From assembly GCF_036014195.1 (NCBI RefSeq), contig NZ_CP107918.1:3782001-3846000 (forward strand): a stretch of DNA of 64,000 bases. The letters run 5' to 3'. The stretch is from Streptomyces sp. NBC_00442 (lineage in GTDB: Bacteria; Actinomycetota; Actinomycetes; Streptomycetales; Streptomycetaceae). Position numbers and translations under genes: made by a program. Below the pieces are notes generated by a model. The model did not search any database. It worked only from the letters and a program-made list of their open reading frames with translations, and was not told the origin of the DNA. Positions 60,369 through 64,000 of the stretch are shown here, piece by piece (the stretch's first letter is position 1; each line of letters starts with the position of its first letter).

Positions 60369-62189
60369 ATGAACGACGCAGCAGCCCCGGCGCCCACCCC
60401 CGCGCCCGCGCCCCGACGTGCCCGTGTCCGCGCCCCCGAGCTGATCGGCAAGGGCGGCTGGCTGAACACGGGGGGCCACGCGCTCACCCTCGCCGGCCTG
60501 CGAGGCCGTGTGGTGATCCTCGATTTCTGGACGTTCTGCTGCATCAACTGCCTCCACGTCCTCGACGAGCTGCGCGAGCTGGAGGAGAAGCACCGGGACA
60601 CCGTGGTGATCATCGGGGTGCACTCGCCGAAGTTCGTGCACGAGGCCGAGCACCGGGCCGTCGTCGACGCCGTCGAGCGGTACGGCGTGGAGCACCCCGT
60701 GCTTGACGACCCGGACCTCGCGACGTGGAAGCAGTACGCCGTCCGCGCCTGGCCCACGCTCGTGGTGATCGACCCCGAGGGGTACGTCGTCGCCCAGCAC
60801 GCCGGTGAGGGGCATGCTCACGCCATCGAGCGGCTCGTGGAGGAGCTGGAGGCCGAGCACGGCGCGAAGGGCACGCTGCGGCGCGGCGACGGGCCCTACG
60901 TGCCGCCGGAGCCCGTCGCCACCGACCTGCGTTTCCCCGGCAAGGCCGTCGCGCTGCCCGGCGGAAACCTCCTGGTCTCCGACACCACCCGCCACCAGCT
61001 GGTCGAGCTCGCCCCCGACGGCGAGAGCGTCGTGCGGCGGATCGGCGGGGACGGTCGGTTCAAGGAGCCGCAGGGCCTCGCGCTGCTCCCGGACGGCAAG
61101 GTCGTCGTGGCCGACACCGTGCACCACGCGCTGCGCACCTTCGACCCCGTGAGCGGGGAGATCGAGCTGATCGCGGGCACCGGCAAGCAGTGGTGGCAGG
61201 GGCAGCCCACCTCCGGGCCCGCCCTCGACGTGGACCTCTCCTCGCCGTGGGACGTGGCCTGGTGGCGGGGCAAGGTGTGGATCGCCATGGCCGGGGTGCA
61301 CCAGCTGTGGACGTACGACCCGCAGACGCGGACCGTCGAGGTCGCGGCCGGGACCACGAACGAGGGGCTTGTGGACGGGCCGGGCGGCGAGGCCTGGTTC
61401 GCGCAGCCGTCCGGGCTCGCGGCCACCGAGGACCGGCTGTGGGTCGCCGACTCGGAGACGTCCGCGCTGCGCTATGTCGACACCGAGGGCGCGGTGCACA
61501 CCGCCGTCGGCACGGGCCTGTTCGACTTCGGACACCGCGACGGCGACGCCGCCCAGGCGCTGCTCCAGCACCCGCTCGGCGTCACCGCGCTGCCGGACGG
61601 CTCGGTCGCCGTGTCCGACACGTACAACCACGCGCTGCGCCGCTACGATCCGGCGACCGGCGAAGTGACCACGCTGGCAACGGACGTGAGGGAGCCGAGC
61701 GATGCGGTGCTCGTCGGTGACGACATCGTCGTCGTCGAGTCGGCGCGGCACCGGCTGACCCGGCTCCGGCTGCCCGACGAGGCGGTACGGGTCGAGGCGG
61801 TGGCGCACCGCACCCAGCGCGCGGCGACCGAAGTCGCCCCGGGGCGGCTTCAGTTGGACGTGGTGTTCCAGGCGCCGGCCGGGCAGAAGCTGGACACCCG
61901 CTACGGTCCGTCCACGCGGCTGCTGGTCTCTGCCACGCCGCCCGAGCTGCTGCTCGCCGGCGACGGCACCGGCACCGACCTCGCGCGCGAACTCGCCCTG
62001 AACCCGGAGGTCGGCGAGGGCGTCCTGCACGTGTCGGCGATGGCGGCGTCCTGCGACGACGACCCGGCCAACGAGTACCCGGCCTGCCACATGCACCAGC
62101 AGGACTGGGGTGTGCCGGTACGGATCGTCGAGGGCGGCGCGACACGGCTGCCGCTGGTGCTCGCCGGAATGGATTCCGCGGGGAGCTAG
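60369..62189 (+). CDS. Thioredoxin-like domain fused to NHL repeats
   Basis: A 606-residue NHLRC2-type protein: N-terminal thioredoxin-like domain (about 20-160) with Cys58-Ile-Asn-Cys61 (TFCCINCLH) in the redox position, followed by NHL beta-propeller blades from about 190 to 480 (repeats such as GRFKEPQGLALLPDGKVVVADT and HPLGVTALPDGSVAVSDTYNHALRRYD) and a C-terminal domain. There is no signal peptide, so it should act in the cytoplasm. Target unknown. Confidence 0.9.
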   Translation: MNDAAAPAPTPAPAPRRARVRAPELIGKGGWLNTGGHALTLAGLRGRVVILDFWTFCCINCLHVLDELRELEEKHRDTVVIIGVHSPKFVHEAEHRAVVDAVERYGVEHPVLDDPDLATWKQYAVRAWPTLVVIDPEGYVVAQHAGEGHAHAIERLVEELEAEHGAKGTLRRGDGPYVPPEPVATDLRFPGKAVALPGGNLLVSDTTRHQLVELAPDGESVVRRIGGDGRFKEPQGLALLPDGKVVVADTVHHALRTFDPVSGEIELIAGTGKQWWQGQPTSGPALDVDLSSPWDVAWWRGKVWIAMAGVHQLWTYDPQTRTVEVAAGTTNEGLVDGPGGEAWFAQPSGLAATEDRLWVADSETSALRYVDTEGAVHTAVGTGLFDFGHRDGDAAQALLQHPLGVTALPDGSVAVSDTYNHALRRYDPATGEVTTLATDVREPSDAVLVGDDIVVVESARHRLTRLRLPDEAVRVEAVAHRTQRAATEVAPGRLQLDVVFQAPAGQKLDTRYGPSTRLLVSATPPELLLAGDGTGTDLARELALNPEVGEGVLHVSAMAASCDDDPANEYPACHMHQQDWGVPVRIVEGGATRLPLVLAGMDSAGS

Positions 62190-62305
62190 GGCGCGCTTCA
62201 CAGTGGCGTCGCCCGCCGCGAGCCCGCGTGCCAGACCTCGCCGGCCGGACGGCACCGTGAAGACACGACCCGGGGGCCGGGCCGCCGGGGTGGAGGGGGT
62301 GGCTC

Positions 62306-63280
62306 CTAGCCGAAGCCCGGTGTGAACGCGCCGACGCGCACGGCCGCCCCGCACACGGACAGCGTCGCCGGGCGTCCGTGCGCGTCCACGGCCGGCACGC
62401 TGTCCGCGGTGGCGGAGCCGGGCAGCGTCACCCGCACCGCGATGCCCCGGCAGCCCCGGCGGGCGGTGTAGTGCACCCGCGCCACCCCGCCCGAGCCCGG
62501 ATGCAGCGCGAACGGCTTCGCGAACGGCTTGGCCGGGGTTGAGGCGCTCGACGGCCGCCCGGCGTCGTCGGTGAAGGTCAGCGTGGGGAAGCCGCGCAGG
62601 ACACAGGTGTGGCCCGAGGTGTTGCGGGCCACCAGGACCGCCTCGCCCGGTGCGCGGACGTCGGCGCCGGAACGTGAACCACCGCCTGCGCGCGGTGGGT
62701 TGGCGACGCGCAGGACGAGGGACAGCGCGGTGGGCGAGCAGAAGACACGGGCGTCCTCGCCACCGTCGTCCGCCGGACCCGGACGGCCGGTGGCGGGCCC
62801 CGTGCCGACACTCGGCGACGGAACGGCCGTGGACGGCGCGGCTGCCGGGGTGGCCGGGGTGGCGCCGCTCGCCGACGGCGCCGGGCTCCGGCCCGGTGCG
62901 CCGGGGCCGGCGGTGGAGGTCGCGGTGGGGGTGGATGCGCCGGGCCGCTCACGCGGGAGGCCGGACGGTGCGGGTGCGGACGAGCCGTGCGCGACCGTCG
63001 TCGAGCCGGCCCCGGCGCCGGGCGCGGCCGGCGGGACTCCGTCGGTGCAGGCGGTCATGGACGCGCAGAGCATGGCGCACAGCACGGCCAGACCGGCCGC
63101 GCGGGCCCTCGCCCCGCCGATACCCGCCGTACGTGTGCCCGCCGTACGTATGCCGGCTGTGGGTATGCCGGTTGTACGTGTGCCCGCGGTACGTGTGCCG
63201 TCGCCTGCGGCCCCGTGTCCGCGCCCCCGCATCGCCCCTCCCGGTCCCGTTCGTGTCCCTGTGCGCCGCATCAGCCTCAC
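62306..63280 (-). CDS. DUF4232-type lipoprotein with a long N-terminal repeat leader
   Basis: A 324-residue protein ending in a DUF4232-type domain (FCSPTALSLVLRVAN then HTCVLRGFPTLTFTD). Before it are a Ser/Thr/Pro/Ala-rich linker and a lipobox-like segment (CASMTAC, Cys78). The first ~60 residues are TR/TAG repeats that extend the signal n-region far beyond normal length. GTG at 63280; no shorter start before the hydrophobic core was found. Expansion of a 15-bp DNA repeat is the likely cause, or the true start is misplaced. Confidence 0.75.
   Translation of the reverse strand: MRLMRRTGTRTGPGGAMRGRGHGAAGDGTRTAGTRTTGIPTAGIRTAGTRTAGIGGARARAAGLAVLCAMLCASMTACTDGVPPAAPGAGAGSTTVAHGSSAPAPSGLPRERPGASTPTATSTAGPGAPGRSPAPSASGATPATPAAAPSTAVPSPSVGTGPATGRPGPADDGGEDARVFCSPTALSLVLRVANPPRAGGGSRSGADVRAPGEAVLVARNTSGHTCVLRGFPTLTFTDDAGRPSSASTPAKPFAKPFALHPGSGGVARVHYTARRGCRGIAVRVTLPGSATADSVPAVDAHGRPATLSVCGAAVRVGAFTPGFG
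63123..63197. repeat. Five 15-bp tandem repeats in the DUF4232 gene
   Basis: Units such as CCCGCCGTACGTGTG repeat with small changes and encode the TAGTRT-type leader of the DUF4232 lipoprotein on the minus strand. Confidence 0.85.
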
Positions 63281-63334
63281 CGGCGCTCCTATCGTTCGGC
63301 TAACGCCATTGACCCGCGTTCGTCTGCGGGCCGT

Positions 63335-63375
63335 GCGCGGCTGGTCGCGCAGTTCCCCCGCGCCCCTCGACTACT
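63335..63375. repeat. Dispersed Streptomyces-type intergenic element
   Basis: CGGCTGGTCGCGCAGTTCCC then CCGCGCCCCT, a sequence type often repeated after genes in Streptomyces. A related copy (CGGTCCCCGCGCCCCC) lies near 59690. Confidence 0.5.
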
Positions 63376-64000
63376 CGGTGCCGGGCCGCATGGACATCCT
63401 CGGCCCGTCAGGGGGACGGAGCCCCAGGGTGGCGAGTTCGGAGAGGCGGGCGCGGGCTGCCGCGGCGCCCTCCTCGTACCCGTGGTCCTCCGCCTCGCGC
63501 ACCGCCTCGCCGAGCTGCCCGCACGCCTCCTGCGTACGGCCGAGCCCCGCCAGCGCCTCGCCGTGGCTCGTGCGCAGCAGCACCCGGCGGGGGATCGCCT
63601 CCGGCGAGGGGCCGAGTTCGAGGCCGCGCCGGGAGTGGTCGAGGGCGAGCCCGTGGTCGCCGGCGTTCAGGAAGTGCCGGGCCAGATGCTGGTGGGCGAG
63701 CATCTCGGTGGACCGGTCGCGGGCGCGGCCGGCCAGGGCGAGAGCCTGGCCGAGGAGGTCGCCGGCCCGGTCGACCTCGCCGTACTGGGTGAGGATGAGC
63801 GCGAGGTTGATGCGGGCGACGGCCTCGCTGGTCACGGAGCCGGCCCGGCGGGCGAGGTCGGGGGCCTTCTCCAGCTGGGCGAGGGCCTCGTCGAAACGGC
63901 CCTCCTCGTGCAGCACCCAGCCGAGCAGGGCGCGGGTGCGGGACTGTGCGTCCAGCTCCTGCTCCAACTCGGCCGATTCCAGGGCCTGCTGGAGGAGCGG
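63371..64000 (-). CDS. TPR-repeat protein, 5' end outside the window
   Basis: The frame is open to the right edge, so only the C-terminal ~210 residues are seen. Tetratricopeptide units repeat about every 34-40 residues (for example LGWVLHEEGRFDEALAQLEKA, INLALILTQYGEVDRAGDLLGQAL and LGRTQEACGQLGEAV). Typical of the TPR scaffold in large regulators or in LuxR/AfsR-type proteins, but the N-terminal part needed to tell is missing. Confidence 0.7.
   Translation of the reverse strand, partial: PLLQQALESAELEQELDAQSRTRALLGWVLHEEGRFDEALAQLEKAPDLARRAGSVTSEAVARINLALILTQYGEVDRAGDLLGQALALAGRARDRSTEMLAHQHLARHFLNAGDHGLALDHSRRGLELGPSPEAIPRRVLLRTSHGEALAGLGRTQEACGQLGEAVREAEDHGYEEGAAAARARLSELATLGLRPPDGPRMSMRPGTE

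Overview
The window is origin-proximal chromosome of a streptomycete (genus Streptomyces or a very close relative). The DNA is strongly GC-rich and dense with GTG starts and 4-bp start/stop overlaps, and I noticed no in-frame TTA codon in any called gene. It carries markers typical of the Streptomyces core: crgA, class E sortases, the fhaA-fhaB-pstP-rodA-pbpA-pknB cell-wall cluster, two branched-chain keto-acid dehydrogenase operons and a bacterial proteasome activator. Six perfect 14-bp parS sites (GTTTCACGTGAAAC) and several DnaA-box-like 9-mers in intergenic gaps place it near oriC. oriC, dnaA and the parAB genes are not in the window. I saw no IS element, prophage, CRISPR array or rRNA.

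Layout. 1-4.5 kb: the tail of an ATP-grasp enzyme, a DUF5324 protein, a cyclophilin and a rhomboid protease with a Cys-rich head, then a gap with DnaA-box-like sites. 4.2-9.0 kb: crgA faces a rightward run of a DUF881 protein, three class E sortases, a tiny membrane protein and a PabA/TrpG amidotransferase. 9.1-17.3 kb: the leftward phospho-signalling and peptidoglycan cluster ending in the PASTA kinase PknB. 17.7 kb: tRNA-Leu(CAG) with a terminator. 18.1-20.9 kb: DUF2252, J-domain and rhodanese proteins.

20.9-33.1 kb is a phenylacetate region: a FadE-like acyl-CoA dehydrogenase, paaABCDE, a DUF5819/HTTM membrane pair with an rRNA methyltransferase, then paaN and a divergent 3-hydroxyacyl-CoA dehydrogenase/TetR operon. 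33.2-38.3 kb: a lipoprotein hydrolase, an Lrp-type regulator and the first E1a-E1b-E2 operon. 38.4-43.5 kb: a MobA/DUF6457 fusion, a MoeA-like protein, a K+ channel, a quinone oxidoreductase and Bpa. 43.6-50.5 kb: a secreted anchored protein, two head-to-head Ser/Thr kinases, an APH-like kinase, a PNPOx-like protein and a LuxR-type response regulator. 50.8-54.4 kb: the second E1a-E1b-E2 operon. 54.8-64 kb: a secreted anchored protein, a GntR regulator with an MFS transporter, a mycothiol-type enzyme, a nitrilase-family amidase, a LURP-one protein, a thioredoxin-NHL fusion, a DUF4232 lipoprotein and a TPR protein cut by the window edge.

Regulatory reading. Near-identical TetR-type palindromes (core ACCGNNCGNNCGGT) lie upstream of paaA and between paaN and the 3-hydroxyacyl-CoA dehydrogenase/TetR operon. 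A one-mismatch copy lies between the Lrp gene and the first keto-acid dehydrogenase operon. This suggests one local repressor joining aromatic and branched-chain acid catabolism. A perfect KstR-type palindrome precedes the acyl-CoA dehydrogenase. The parS sites fall in gaps and also inside coding sequence: one in an E2 interdomain linker, one across a stop/start overlap.
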